Source: Cohnella mopanensis (lineage in GTDB: Bacteria; Bacillota; Bacilli; Paenibacillales; Paenibacillaceae). Taken from it: a stretch of 33,697 bases of DNA. Below are positions 25,781 to 33,697 of the stretch, one piece after another. The DNA lies in NCBI RefSeq assembly GCF_022352055.1, contig NZ_JAKRWM010000003.1:1-33697 (forward strand). Reading direction: 5' to 3'. Both the position numbers and the translations under genes were made by a program. The notes under the pieces were generated by a model that worked only from the letters and a program-made list of their open reading frames with translations, was not told where the DNA came from and ran no database searches. Each line of letters starts with the position of its first letter. Position 1 is the first letter of the stretch.

Positions 25781-26665
25781 TCCATTGCCTCTTAGCGAAT
25801 CTAAGGGGATGAAGCGGGTTCCTTCCATATCCATTGCCAAATCCAAACGGCCGTTCGACCAACGCTGATAACCGATCACCGAAACAGCGTAAAGCATCGT
25901 ATCTCCGAACGGTTCCGTTACATAACGCAGATGCTGGTTGTTGTTCAAGCGCTTCTGCAATTTCGAGACGTCTTTCACGGAGAAGGGCGTCTCTTTGGTG
26001 AGCCAAGGAAGTTTCTCATAAGGATCGAACGGTTCATTGAGCCGGATCGTTACGGTACGTAAACCCGCTTTCGAAACTGCTCTACTGTCAGGATTGGGGA
26101 ACATCTTCTTCCACTGGGTACTATTAACGGGCAATTGTTCTGCGGATTTCGCGTCCAACCATACGGTTTCTTGGCCGATCGTAACTTCCCAAGCGGCTGC
26201 GAACGGGTGGACATAGTGTTTGACCGTCTTGAACGGTTGGTTCTCATCCGTAAGCAAGCCGCCGTCGACAAGGGATTGCTTCAATCGTTGCTGGGAGAAT
26301 AGCGTATAGGAACCGATGCCGTATTCACCGAGCTGGAAAGAACCATCCGTTACGGCATGGACGACCATATAGCCGATATCTTTGCCTTCTTTCGTAAACA
26401 ACACAAGCCAACTGTGCGTACCCGGACCGAGTGCCTCGATCTGCGGGTCGGCTGTTTGCCATGCTTTGAAGGCTTTCTGTTCGGCAAGACGGGCAACCCA
26501 TTCTTGAATTTGCTGTTCCAGCTTCGAAGGAAGCCTGGCTTGCACGGCGGCGGATGCGGCGAATGCCTCCCGCATAGGGATTACCCCTATGAACAATGAA
26601 ATCAGTAACGCGACAAACAGAAGGGTTAGCGCTCGCCTTCTGGGCGGATTTGGCCGAACGATCAA
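25766..26665 (-). CDS. Exported protein of unknown function
   Basis: I do not recognise this 299-residue protein. A basic start (PPRRR) and a hydrophobic stretch (about 12-29) lead to a probable signal-peptidase site at AFA (residue 36). The mature part begins with a helical, Gln/Lys-rich region. It continues with strands such as HSWLVLFTKEGKDIGYMVVHA and FQLGEYGIGSYTLFS, a small-protein-like fold with no clear catalytic motif. The end (YAVSVIGYQRWSNGRLDLAMDMEGTRFIPLDSL) looks conserved. Translation starts at TTG 26665, supported by AGGTGA six bases before it. It lies between yqzE and yqhG on the minus strand. Confidence 0.8.
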   Translation of the reverse strand: MIVRPNPPRRRALTLLFVALLISLFIGVIPMREAFAASAAVQARLPSKLEQQIQEWVARLAEQKAFKAWQTADPQIEALGPGTHSWLVLFTKEGKDIGYMVVHAVTDGSFQLGEYGIGSYTLFSQQRLKQSLVDGGLLTDENQPFKTVKHYVHPFAAAWEVTIGQETVWLDAKSAEQLPVNSTQWKKMFPNPDSRAVSKAGLRTVTIRLNEPFDPYEKLPWLTKETPFSVKDVSKLQKRLNNNQHLRYVTEPFGDTMLYAVSVIGYQRWSNGRLDLAMDMEGTRFIPLDSLRGNGLFYR

Positions 26666-26825
26666 AGCTCATCACCTGCATTTTGTTGGAGTTAGGTAAG
26701 GATTGACGTATTTGCGCTCTTATTGTAATGGACTTGCCCTGCCGAGACTGTTACAACTTGTCAGCGAAACTCGCGCTTCGAAGTTCTAATTTTGCCGATT
26801 AAGGACGTATTAACGTTGTAAGCCC

Positions 26826-27710
26826 CTAGTGAATGCCGGGAAGGTGAAAAATTCCGCAATTCATGACGGTTACGGATACCCTTGGCCGGTATTGCCAGTC
26901 GATTTCCGCTTCTCTTTGTTGGAACCGGGCGGATACTGCATCCTTCTGCTCCTTCTGGTCGGGATGCTCCATGTTGTCCAGCATCGGGACGTAATACTGC
27001 CGAATTCGCTCAAGCTCGTCTTGTCGTCTTTGCTCCGCTTCCACCGCCCAGTTGAAATCGGTGTTTTTGAGCTTGCGTTCCATCGTCAGCTCAAGCTGGC
27101 TCATCCCTTTGCGTAACGACAAGCCGTTCCTCATAAGATGGACATTAGAAGGAAGACGGGGAGTCAGCCGCCTATCCTTCAACGTTTCCATGAACTTCTC
27201 GTTGATCACGCCCGTCGCTAAAGAAATTCCCCAACCATAGAGCTCTTCCCGTTTCATATCGCATTCGAATCCGACTTTGAAGTTAACGCCGAGCCATGCC
27301 GTATAAGGATGCGAGCTAAGCGGGTCGATCTTGCTGCGAGGCGGCTCCTCGAATAAGGTCACGCACCGTCCGCCAAACAAGGCCGAATCGAATAGCTGGT
27401 ACAACCGTCTGGATCCGAAATACACGTCCTCTTGAATGACCCTGCCCGATTCGGTCATGACGTATGAGACGGGAGAAGCGTTAGTCCGATCCGCCATAGA
27501 GGGACTCTCGAACGACCAACGGTAGGTCATCGTTTCCGGAGCGGTTCCGGTCCGATCGACGAAGCTCCAATAATAGGGTCGGTTCGATAAGGCCCGATCG
27601 GCGTCGGGGGACAGCTTGACCGTGACTTGGCTAGGACTCTTCTCGATAAAATGACATCCGGTGGAATCCAAATACGATACGACGAATTTCTGGACTTGTT
27701 TGGGATTCAT
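26826..27710 (-). CDS. yqhG: YqhG family protein
   Basis: 294-residue protein matching YqhG of Bacillus: MNPKQVQKFVVSYLDSTGCHFIEKSPSQVTVKLSPDADR, then RPYYWSFVDRTG and TYRWSFESP. The C-terminal half has a Glu/Arg-rich helix pair (ERKLKNTDFNWAVEAEQRRQDELERIRQYY, likely coiled coil) and ends with RPRVSVTVMNCGIFHLPG. The start overlaps the SNF2 helicase stop by 4 bases (ATGA). This repeats the Bacillus yqhH-yqhG order and suggests a shared task with the helicase, which is unknown. Confidence 0.87.
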   Translation of the reverse strand: MNPKQVQKFVVSYLDSTGCHFIEKSPSQVTVKLSPDADRALSNRPYYWSFVDRTGTAPETMTYRWSFESPSMADRTNASPVSYVMTESGRVIQEDVYFGSRRLYQLFDSALFGGRCVTLFEEPPRSKIDPLSSHPYTAWLGVNFKVGFECDMKREELYGWGISLATGVINEKFMETLKDRRLTPRLPSNVHLMRNGLSLRKGMSQLELTMERKLKNTDFNWAVEAEQRRQDELERIRQYYVPMLDNMEHPDQKEQKDAVSARFQQREAEIDWQYRPRVSVTVMNCGIFHLPGIH

Positions 27711-29626
27711 GGTTGATTCTCCCGATGCAGTTGATTTTTCGTTGCGAGCAAAGTGTCTCCGAGCCCGTCGATCTTCCTTCGCAATTCCTCGCCATCCGTC
27801 GATTCCAGCACCAATTGGGCTAATCTGTGCTCTAAGGAATCCTCTTTTTCGAACTGTTGAATGATCTCGTCCAGCTCTCCGATAACCAATTCAAACATAT
27901 TGATTTTCTCATGGAGCAGGTGTACGATATGTTCTTCGATCGTTCCAAGGGTACACAGATTATAGATTTGTACGTCTTCCGTCTGGCCTAGGCGATGAAC
28001 CCGGCCGATTCTCTGTTCCACCCGCATTGGGTTCCATGGAAGGTCGAAATTGATGACGTGATGGCAGAACTGCAGGTTGATTCCTTCGCCTCCGGCTTCG
28101 GTAGCGATCATGACCTGAGCGCGCCTGCGGAAGAGATCCATCATCCAGTCTTTCTTGCCCCGGTTCATTCCGCCGCGGTAAGGGACTGCAGATAGGCCGT
28201 GTTCTTTGAAAAACTTAAGCAAATAATCTTGGGTCGCGCGGTATTCCGTGAAAATGATGACCTTATCGTTCATGCTCTGGACAAGCTCCATCGTCTTCTC
28301 CGCTTTCGTATTCGCTTTAATGCTGCGGATGAGCTCGACGATCTCCCAGATCCGGGCGCGAAGAGGGGAGTCTTCTTCCGTCTTCTTGAACAAATTAATC
28401 AGGGTGAGGAATACGGCATCTCGGCTTGAGCACACTTCGCGTTGCAGCGTTACTAAGGAAAGCATGCTAGTCAAATCGCCGTTCTCCGTCGTTGCATGCT
28501 TGCGGACATAGTCGGTAACGCCTTCGTAGAGAGCCATTTCCTCGGGAGAGAGACGAAGCGGAACGTTCGTCACGATACGTTTCGTGAATTCCACTCCGCC
28601 GTCGCTGCGACGATTGCGGATCATGACTTGTCCAAGCGCTTCATGCAGCTTGGCTTCGTTCTTCGGTACTCTGCGGTCGGCGACGAAATTCGCCGCGAAG
28701 TCGCCTTCTCCGCCGAGCTGGCCGGGTTTGAGCAACGTAATCAAGTTATAAAGCTCGGACAGATCGTTCTGGACCGGCGTTGCGGTCAGCAGCAGGCAAT
28801 ACTTTTTGCGCAGCTCGTTAATGAACTGGTAGTTGCCCGTTCGTTTGTTCTTCAGCTTATGGGCTTCGTCCACGATGATGAGATCGAACTCGTTATCGAG
28901 GAGCAATTGCCGATGCGGGTCCCGCTTGGCCGTATCCATGGAGGCGACGACGATATCGTTGTCCCACGTATACGCTTTGCGCTGTGCGACGGCGGGGATG
29001 TCGAACTTGCCGTTAAGTTCTCGAACCCATTGCAGCACAAGGGAAGCCGGGACGAGGATGAGCACCTTCTTCACCAAGCCGCGGATTAAATATTCTTTCA
29101 GAATGAGGCCTGCTTCGATCGTTTTGCCCAATCCGACTTCGTCGGCCAGAATCGCGCGGCCTCTCATCTCGTGAAGCACCTTGCGTGCGGTATCGATCTG
29201 GTGAGGCAACGGCTCGAAATGAGGGAGAAGCGTAAGGCATTGAAGGGCATGGAAGTCGGTCACAAGGGACGCTTCTTCCGCTTCCAGCGCAAGTTGGTAC
29301 AGCGACCAATCGTCCCAAGGGCCATTGCGTTCGGCTCGGCGCTCCAATTCTTCGAAAGCGGTCCGGTCGACATGCATGTCTACGAGAGGATGAAGCTTGC
29401 GCGGCGCCGGATCGGGAGAGTAGTTAGCGGGAGACTTGAACGGTTGGGCAACGAAGGGTGCAGACCCTTCCTCCATATCGGGTAGCGCGGGCGGCTCAGG
29501 CGACAATGGAGCGGCAGGTGAAGTCGCGCCGGACGGAGGCCCGGCAGGAGAAGAGAAAGGGATTTGCAACGGAAGTCCTCCTGAGCGATCGCTTGACGCG
29601 GAGTACGCCAAGTTTCGCAAACTCAT
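27707..29626 (-). CDS. yqhH: SNF2-family DNA helicase/ATPase (YqhH-like)
   Basis: Swi2/Snf2 ATPase of 639 residues, cytoplasmic. Motif I is ILADEVGLGKTIEAGLI (Walker A about 162-169). Motif Ia is VLILVPASLVLQWVREL. Motif II is IIVDEAHKLKN (DEAH 253-256). Motif III is LLLTATPVQNDLSELY. Motif V is ATEAGGEGINLQFC and motif VI QRIGRVHRLGQ (about 538-548). Residues 25-80 are rich in Pro, Ser and Ala and look disordered, an unusual N-terminal extension. The ATG at 29626 has no clear ribosome site, so a start further in (for example M51 or M84) cannot be excluded. It is followed by yqhG with a 4-base overlap. Confidence 0.88.
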   Translation of the reverse strand: MSLRNLAYSASSDRSGGLPLQIPFSSPAGPPSGATSPAAPLSPEPPALPDMEEGSAPFVAQPFKSPANYSPDPAPRKLHPLVDMHVDRTAFEELERRAERNGPWDDWSLYQLALEAEEASLVTDFHALQCLTLLPHFEPLPHQIDTARKVLHEMRGRAILADEVGLGKTIEAGLILKEYLIRGLVKKVLILVPASLVLQWVRELNGKFDIPAVAQRKAYTWDNDIVVASMDTAKRDPHRQLLLDNEFDLIIVDEAHKLKNKRTGNYQFINELRKKYCLLLTATPVQNDLSELYNLITLLKPGQLGGEGDFAANFVADRRVPKNEAKLHEALGQVMIRNRRSDGGVEFTKRIVTNVPLRLSPEEMALYEGVTDYVRKHATTENGDLTSMLSLVTLQREVCSSRDAVFLTLINLFKKTEEDSPLRARIWEIVELIRSIKANTKAEKTMELVQSMNDKVIIFTEYRATQDYLLKFFKEHGLSAVPYRGGMNRGKKDWMMDLFRRRAQVMIATEAGGEGINLQFCHHVINFDLPWNPMRVEQRIGRVHRLGQTEDVQIYNLCTLGTIEEHIVHLLHEKINMFELVIGELDEIIQQFEKEDSLEHRLAQLVLESTDGEELRRKIDGLGDTLLATKNQLHRENQP

Positions 29627-29797
29627 AATAAGTTACGTAAGCCAGGTTCATGCGTAGTTATCTTGTTCTTTTGCTAGTATGAGCAAACGGGGCAAATTCA
29701 AAACCATATCGTCGAAAAGTGGAAATGCTCCCCATATTTCGAGCGCTTTCTCGCTATTTCGCGACAATTCGATGATTATGCTTAATGCCCTATAGAA

Positions 29798-29846
29798 GCA
29801 CCAGATGTGGTGTAGTATAATAGGATTCGCACACAATATGTTGTAC
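29798..29846 (+). promoter_or_regulatory. nrdJ promoter flanked by two NrdR-box-like palindromes
   Basis: A perfect TATAAT (29816-29821) lies between CACCAGATGTGGTG (29799-29812) and CACAATATGTTGTA (29832-29845). Both fit the NrdR consensus pattern CACnAnATnTnGTG well, and their centres are 33 bases apart, about three helical turns. The -35 is weak. Repression of the reductase by NrdR is inferred. Confidence 0.65.
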
Positions 29847-29922
29847 GATTTTACATACATGAAACGTGCTGCGAGCCGTATGAAATGCGCTTTTATTCTA
29901 ATATTCGGGAGGATGAACCGGA

Positions 29923-32520
29923 TTGAAAACGATGCAGGCAAGACGGTTGGAAGGACTTAGCGAGAAAATATTTTTGGATCGTTATGCATGGAAAAATGCC
30001 GATACCAATGAGACGAAAGTAGGAGACGTTGTCCTCGTACTGACGAAGGATGATCCCAAGTTTCCTGCCAAAGACGTTGGGGAAGTCGTCAAAAGGGATG
30101 GACAGAATGTAACCGTTAAGCTGCGGAACGGAGATTTAGTTGAATCTACCGTAGAGAAGCTGACGTTGACTATTGAGAAGACACCGGAGGAAATGTGGAC
30201 GCGGCTTGCCAATGCGATGGCATCCGTGGAAGATTCCGCCGAGAAACAGAAAGATTGGTCGGAGAAATTCCGCTGGCTATTGGACGATTGGAAGCTCGTT
30301 CCGGGCGGACGGATCGCGGCGGGGGCAGGCGCAAGCGATGAGCTGACGCTATTCAACTGTTACGTTATCCCGTCCCCTCATGATAGCCGGGGCGGCATTA
30401 TGCAGACGCTGTCCGAGATGACCGAAATTATGGCGCGTGGCGGCGGCGTAGGCATCAACTTGTCCTCGCTTCGTCCTCGCCGTTCGATCGTCAAGGGCGT
30501 GAATGGTTCCTCCAGCGGCGCGGTATCGTGGGGCGGATTGTTCAGCTATACGACTGGACTGATCGAACAAGGCGGAAGCCGTCGCGGAGCGCTGATGCTC
30601 ATGATTAACGATTGGCATCCCGACGTCGAGGATTTCATTACCGTTAAGCAGACTATGGGCCAAGTCACGAACGCGAACTTGTCCGTCTGCGTCAGCAACG
30701 CCTTCATGAAGGCGGTTAAGGAAGACGGGAACTGGGATTTGGTATTCCCGGATTCCAAAGATCCCGAATACGATGCGCTGTGGGACGGCGATCTCGATAA
30801 GTGGAAGAAGCTCGGCAAGAACGTTATCCACTATCGGACCGTTCGCGCTCGCGACGTATGGAATAGCATCATTGAAGGGGCATGGAAGTCCGCTGAACCG
30901 GGCGTCGTATTCATGGAATACTACAACCAGATGTCGAATAGCTGGTACTTCAACCCGATAATTTGTACGAATCCGTGCGGAGAGCAAGGGTTGCCTGCTT
31001 GGGGAGTATGTAACTTGTCGGCGATCAACCTGTCCAAGTTCTACGATGCGGAGAAGCACGACGTCGCATGGGATGAGTTATCCCGCGTCGTTCGTTACTC
31101 CACTCGGTTCTTGGACAACGTCATCGATACGACGCCATACCACTTCCCGGAAAACGAGAAAAACCAGAAGAACGAGCGCCGCGTAGGTCTTGGAACGATG
31201 GGACTTGCCGAGCTAATGATTCATCTGGAAATTCGTTACGGTAGCCCGGAAAGCATGGAATTTTTAGATAAATTGTACGGATTCATGGCTCGCGAGGCTT
31301 ATCTGGCTTCCACCGAGATCGCTGCGGAGAAAGGGTCTTTCCCTGCGTTCGATCTGGAGCCGTTCATGCAAAGCGGATTCATGAAAAATATGGTCGACGT
31401 GTATCCGGAAGTCGGCGAAGCCATCTCCAAACGGGGAATGCGTAATGTTACCGTTATTACCCAAGCGCCCACGGGCTCTACGGGTACGATGGTGGGTACT
31501 TCCACAGGAATTGAGCCGTATTTCGCATTCGAATTTTTCCGTCAGAGCCGCTTAGGCTTCGATAAGCAATTCGTTCCGATTGCTCAAGAATGGCAGGACG
31601 CCCATCCGGGCGAGGCGCTTCCGGAGTGGTTCGTTACCGCGATGGATCTGTCCGCTAAGGATCACATACGGGCGCAAGCTGCCATTCAACGCTGGGTCGA
31701 CAGCTCGATCTCCAAGACGGCGAACTGCCCGTCCGACTTCACGATCGAAGAGACCGCCGAGCTGTACGAGATGGCGTTCGAGCTCGGTTGCAAAGGCGTA
31801 ACGATCTACCGCGACGGCAGCCGCGACGTTCAAGTTCTAAGCACGGCTAAGGACGAGAAGAAGGAAGAGGCTTCGACAGTTGCGGCAGAGGATACATCCT
31901 CTAGCGCAGTAGCGGTTGCGGAATCGACTCCGGCGGAAACGCTGAGCGCGGCGCTGAACGTTAGCGTGACTCCCGAGCAGAAGCAAGTGTTCGACAAGCA
32001 ATATAAGAGCCGCCCGAAAGTGTTGCGCGGGGCGACTTACAAATACAATACTCCGTTCGGTATGGCTTACATTACCGTTAACGATATCGATGGAACGCCG
32101 GGAGAAATTTTCCTGAACGTAGGTAAAGCCGGGTCCGACGTCTTTGCCATGGCGGAAGCGCTCGGCCGCGTATGCTCGCTGTTCCTTCGTTATGGCGATC
32201 ACGGCAACAAAGTGGAGCTTCTCGTGAAGCATCTTAAAGGCATCGGAGGCTCCGGCGCGGTCGGCTTCGGTCCTAATCGCGTCGAGTCCATCGCGGACGC
32301 CGTCGCTCAAGCGCTCGAAACTCATGCCGGCATCGTCGATCATGAGCACGCAGCAGCCCATGAGTCACCCATTCCGGTAACGGGCTATAACGTCCTCTCG
32401 GAGAAATCGAGAGTCGCTTATACGTCGAAGGACTTGTGCCCTTCCTGCGGATCGGCTTCGCTGCTGAACGTTGAAGGATGTAAGACTTGCGGGAATTGCG
32501 GATATAGTAAGTGTAATTAA
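29923..32520 (+). CDS. nrdJ: Adenosylcobalamin-dependent (class II) ribonucleotide reductase
   Basis: Reduces ribonucleotides to deoxyribonucleotides using vitamin B12, oxygen-independent; 865 residues. Active-site residues: C146 in LFNCYVIP and C363 in WGVCNLSAINL as the redox pair, and N350/C352/E354 in NPCGEQG as the radical site. Also seen are GGGVGINLSSLRPRRS, QGGSRRGALM and APTGSTGTMVGTSTGIEP. After a low-complexity linker (about 640-685) comes a TSCPD domain (about 700-800). A Cys-rich zinc-ribbon tail (CPSCG ... CKTCGNCGYSKC) follows. Residues about 24-85 are an inserted SH3-like segment (VGDVVLVLTKDDPKFP, GQNVTVKLRNGDLV) not part of the catalytic core. It starts at TTG 29923 with GGGAGG 10 bases before it. 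No B12 riboswitch was recognised upstream. Confidence 0.93.
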   Translation: MKTMQARRLEGLSEKIFLDRYAWKNADTNETKVGDVVLVLTKDDPKFPAKDVGEVVKRDGQNVTVKLRNGDLVESTVEKLTLTIEKTPEEMWTRLANAMASVEDSAEKQKDWSEKFRWLLDDWKLVPGGRIAAGAGASDELTLFNCYVIPSPHDSRGGIMQTLSEMTEIMARGGGVGINLSSLRPRRSIVKGVNGSSSGAVSWGGLFSYTTGLIEQGGSRRGALMLMINDWHPDVEDFITVKQTMGQVTNANLSVCVSNAFMKAVKEDGNWDLVFPDSKDPEYDALWDGDLDKWKKLGKNVIHYRTVRARDVWNSIIEGAWKSAEPGVVFMEYYNQMSNSWYFNPIICTNPCGEQGLPAWGVCNLSAINLSKFYDAEKHDVAWDELSRVVRYSTRFLDNVIDTTPYHFPENEKNQKNERRVGLGTMGLAELMIHLEIRYGSPESMEFLDKLYGFMAREAYLASTEIAAEKGSFPAFDLEPFMQSGFMKNMVDVYPEVGEAISKRGMRNVTVITQAPTGSTGTMVGTSTGIEPYFAFEFFRQSRLGFDKQFVPIAQEWQDAHPGEALPEWFVTAMDLSAKDHIRAQAAIQRWVDSSISKTANCPSDFTIEETAELYEMAFELGCKGVTIYRDGSRDVQVLSTAKDEKKEEASTVAAEDTSSSAVAVAESTPAETLSAALNVSVTPEQKQVFDKQYKSRPKVLRGATYKYNTPFGMAYITVNDIDGTPGEIFLNVGKAGSDVFAMAEALGRVCSLFLRYGDHGNKVELLVKHLKGIGGSGAVGFGPNRVESIADAVAQALETHAGIVDHEHAAAHESPIPVTGYNVLSEKSRVAYTSKDLCPSCGSASLLNVEGCKTCGNCGYSKCN

Positions 32521-32527
32521 TGAAAGG

Positions 32528-32558
32528 AGAGAGGGATGATTTCCCTCTCTTCTTTTTT
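32528..32558 (+). terminator. Terminator after nrdJ
   Basis: A perfect 9-bp stem AGAGAGGGA (32528-32536) with TCCCTCTCT (32542-32550) is followed by a T-rich tail. Confidence 0.88.
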
Positions 32559-32636
32559 AAACGGAAACACCGGGTCTTTTTTCTATGCAGGGAACTGTAT
32601 TTAGAAAAAGATTAGGATACCCTTTTGTTTGAACTG

Positions 32637-32668
32637 AGACGACCACGATCGAAATGGGTCGTCTTTTT
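32637..32668 (+). terminator. Second terminator-like hairpin without a preceding gene
   Basis: AGACGACC (32637-32644) pairs with GGTCGTCT (32657-32664), followed by five T. It lies about 80 bases after the nrdJ terminator. It could be a back-up terminator or the end of a short RNA; no ORF is seen between the two. Confidence 0.7.
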
Positions 32669-32669
32669 G

Positions 32670-32931
32670 ATTTCTAATTTATCCTCACTTCAGTTGTGAA
32701 TTATGTTCTCTGTTTACCAAATATTTGATAGAATGGATGGTAGATTGTCGTATTATGTCGTACTTCTTATGAGCCAGTGCAGACGGCAGAGTTCAGCGTA
32801 GGGTGGACTATGACAATAAATGGAGAATCAATGGCAAGAGCTTGTGGCGCATAGTTGTGTAAAGGTGTCTTCGCAAATTAGCAGCAAGAATGGATTTTAT
32901 CGGAGGAGAACAATGAGAGGTAGGGAAAAGA
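32670..32931. other. Long leader region with no recognised gene
   Basis: No convincing ORF, known riboswitch core or clean sigma-A promoter was found. TTGATA (32725-32730) and TATTAT (32751-32756) are 20 bases apart, too far for a standard promoter. GTCGTA is repeated around 32747-32762. A GGAGGAG near 32903-32908 precedes an eight-codon frame (32913-32939) that overlaps the start of the next gene. Confidence 0.4.
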
Positions 32932-33697
32932 ATGCGTAAAAAGGTAAAAAAAATGATAGCCTGTGTGCTGGTTTTTCTGTTGATGATGGCACTACTGCCT
33001 GATCTGTCTGGGGGAAAAGCCTTTGCTGCAACTCCAATCAGCGGCATCACCACTTTCGATAACCTGAGCATACTCCAGCTGACTAGCGTGGGTAGTTGTA
33101 GTTCGGCCGGCTCCGGCCTGACCGCCTACAACGTCGACGGCTGGGACATCACGTTGCTTTCCACCAACAGCGTACCCGATTGCGTTATTTGGTCCGATTA
33201 CGGCATGATTCCGAATTCCATCAGCATCGACGGCCGGAGTAATACGGTCTCTAGCAACTTGGTGGCAATGACTGCCAAGTCCAACGATGGCAGGCTGTTT
33301 ACCCTCAATTCGGTGGATGTCGGCATTGATCTGTCCAACGGGAGATTTTACGGCACGATGCAGTTGATTGGCTACAAGAACGGCTTGCCGGTGGCAGGCG
33401 CCGTCCTAAGTAAAATAGTTGGCGATTACACCATGGAAACGTTCAACGTGTCGTTCAACAGCGCGTTCCAGGGCATCGACATGTTCAAGGCGCAGACTGA
33501 CGGTACGTTCTCGGTGAACGGTGCCATCAGCATAGACAACATCAACGCCACAATAGCCCCAAACATCAGCTTCAACAGAAACGGCGGAACAGGATCAGCG
33601 CCAAATTCCATGATGGTAACGTCCGGTCAGTCTTCCGCAGCGCTGCCAGATAGCACGGGAATCACAGCTCCGACAGGAAAAGTATTTGGAGGCTGGA
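32932..33697 (+). CDS. Exported surface protein with InlB/Flg_new-type repeat, cut by the window end
   Basis: Partial gene, 255 codons visible with no stop. ATG 32932 follows AGAGGTAGGGA. The signal peptide is clear: KKVKK, hydrophobic about 8-23, cleavage near AFA at 30-32. The first mature part is a beta-rich domain of unknown type (ITTFDNLSILQLTSVG ... YNVDGWDITLLS) with two possible disulfide cysteines. From about residue 212 the pattern NISFNRNGGTGSAPNS ... LPDSTGITAPTGKVFGGW is the start of an InlB B-repeat (Flg_new, Listeria-Bacteroides) domain, so more repeats and perhaps SLH anchors are expected beyond the window. Codons such as CTG, ACC, AAC and GGC are used more than in neighbouring genes, which may mean a different origin. 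Confidence 0.8.
   Translation, partial: MRKKVKKMIACVLVFLLMMALLPDLSGGKAFAATPISGITTFDNLSILQLTSVGSCSSAGSGLTAYNVDGWDITLLSTNSVPDCVIWSDYGMIPNSISIDGRSNTVSSNLVAMTAKSNDGRLFTLNSVDVGIDLSNGRFYGTMQLIGYKNGLPVAGAVLSKIVGDYTMETFNVSFNSAFQGIDMFKAQTDGTFSVNGAISIDNINATIAPNISFNRNGGTGSAPNSMMVTSGQSSAALPDSTGITAPTGKVFGGW

Noticed and set aside
28496..29089. 197-codon plus-strand open frame
   Set aside because: Antisense to the SNF2 helicase motifs; no recognisable domain.
29627..29922. B12 riboswitch before nrdJ
   Set aside because: No B12-box-like core was seen; the region is explained by a promoter and two NrdR-like palindromes.
30349..31059. 236-codon minus-strand open frame
   Set aside because: Antisense to the conserved catalytic core of nrdJ; composition is shadow-like and no ribosome site is seen.
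32670..32931. Cyclic-di-GMP or other riboswitch before the surface protein
   Set aside because: The long leader suggested one, but the known conserved core sequences were not found.

Overview
The window looks like a chromosomal segment of a spore-forming Firmicute of the Paenibacillaceae (Paenibacillus or Cohnella type). This rests on a Bacillus-like Fur, YqzE/YqhG/SNF2 (YqhH-like) neighbours, YesM/YesN-type two-component genes, an MsmX-style sugar ABC system without its own ATPase, strong GGAGG ribosome sites, many TTG/GTG starts, and rho-independent terminators after many genes. No rRNA, tRNA, CRISPR array, prophage or intact insertion sequence was seen.

Layout. 1-4960: the terminator of an upstream gene, a large MalT-like LuxR-family regulator, and two tandem duplicated zinc-less medium-chain dehydrogenases. 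5053-6928: an adenine-deaminase family amidohydrolase. 7057-9530: a 472-residue protein I do not recognise, a convergent HxlR-type regulator and Fur. 9531-9883: a gene-poor stretch with a large nested palindrome and what looks like the decayed end of an insertion sequence. 9884-12043: a DUF4352-type lipoprotein, a possible tiny hydrophobic ORF, a Thr/Gly-repeat surface protein with a WGxxGxxG tail, and xpt.

12198-23785 is the most coherent part and is best read as a beta-mannan oligosaccharide utilisation locus. It holds a YesM-like sensor kinase and YesN-like AraC response regulator, two sugar ABC permeases, a LacI-family repressor, a cytoplasmic GH113-type beta-mannanase, a cellobiose 2-epimerase family enzyme, a GH130 4-O-beta-mannosyl-glucose phosphorylase, and a lipoprotein sugar-binding protein. 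Inferred flow: imported manno-oligosaccharides are cut by GH113, mannobiose is epimerised to mannosyl-glucose, and GH130 phosphorolysis gives mannose-1-phosphate and glucose. The intergenic DNA supports two layers of control. A shared 20-bp motif lies about 46-48 bp upstream of matching TATAATTAG boxes in front of the permease and binding-protein genes, a candidate YesN site. TTGTTATTAATAA palindromic operators lie just downstream of a strong promoter before the enzyme operon, with a related site before lacI.

23880-29626 holds housekeeping and sporulation-type genes: a divergent polysaccharide deacetylase, a CwlD-like amidase, YqzE, an unknown exported protein, YqhG and the SNF2 helicase. 29923-32520 encodes a B12-dependent ribonucleotide reductase whose promoter is flanked by two NrdR-box-like palindromes. 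The window ends inside an exported, probably multidomain surface protein with an InlB/Flg_new-type repeat and a codon style unlike its neighbours.
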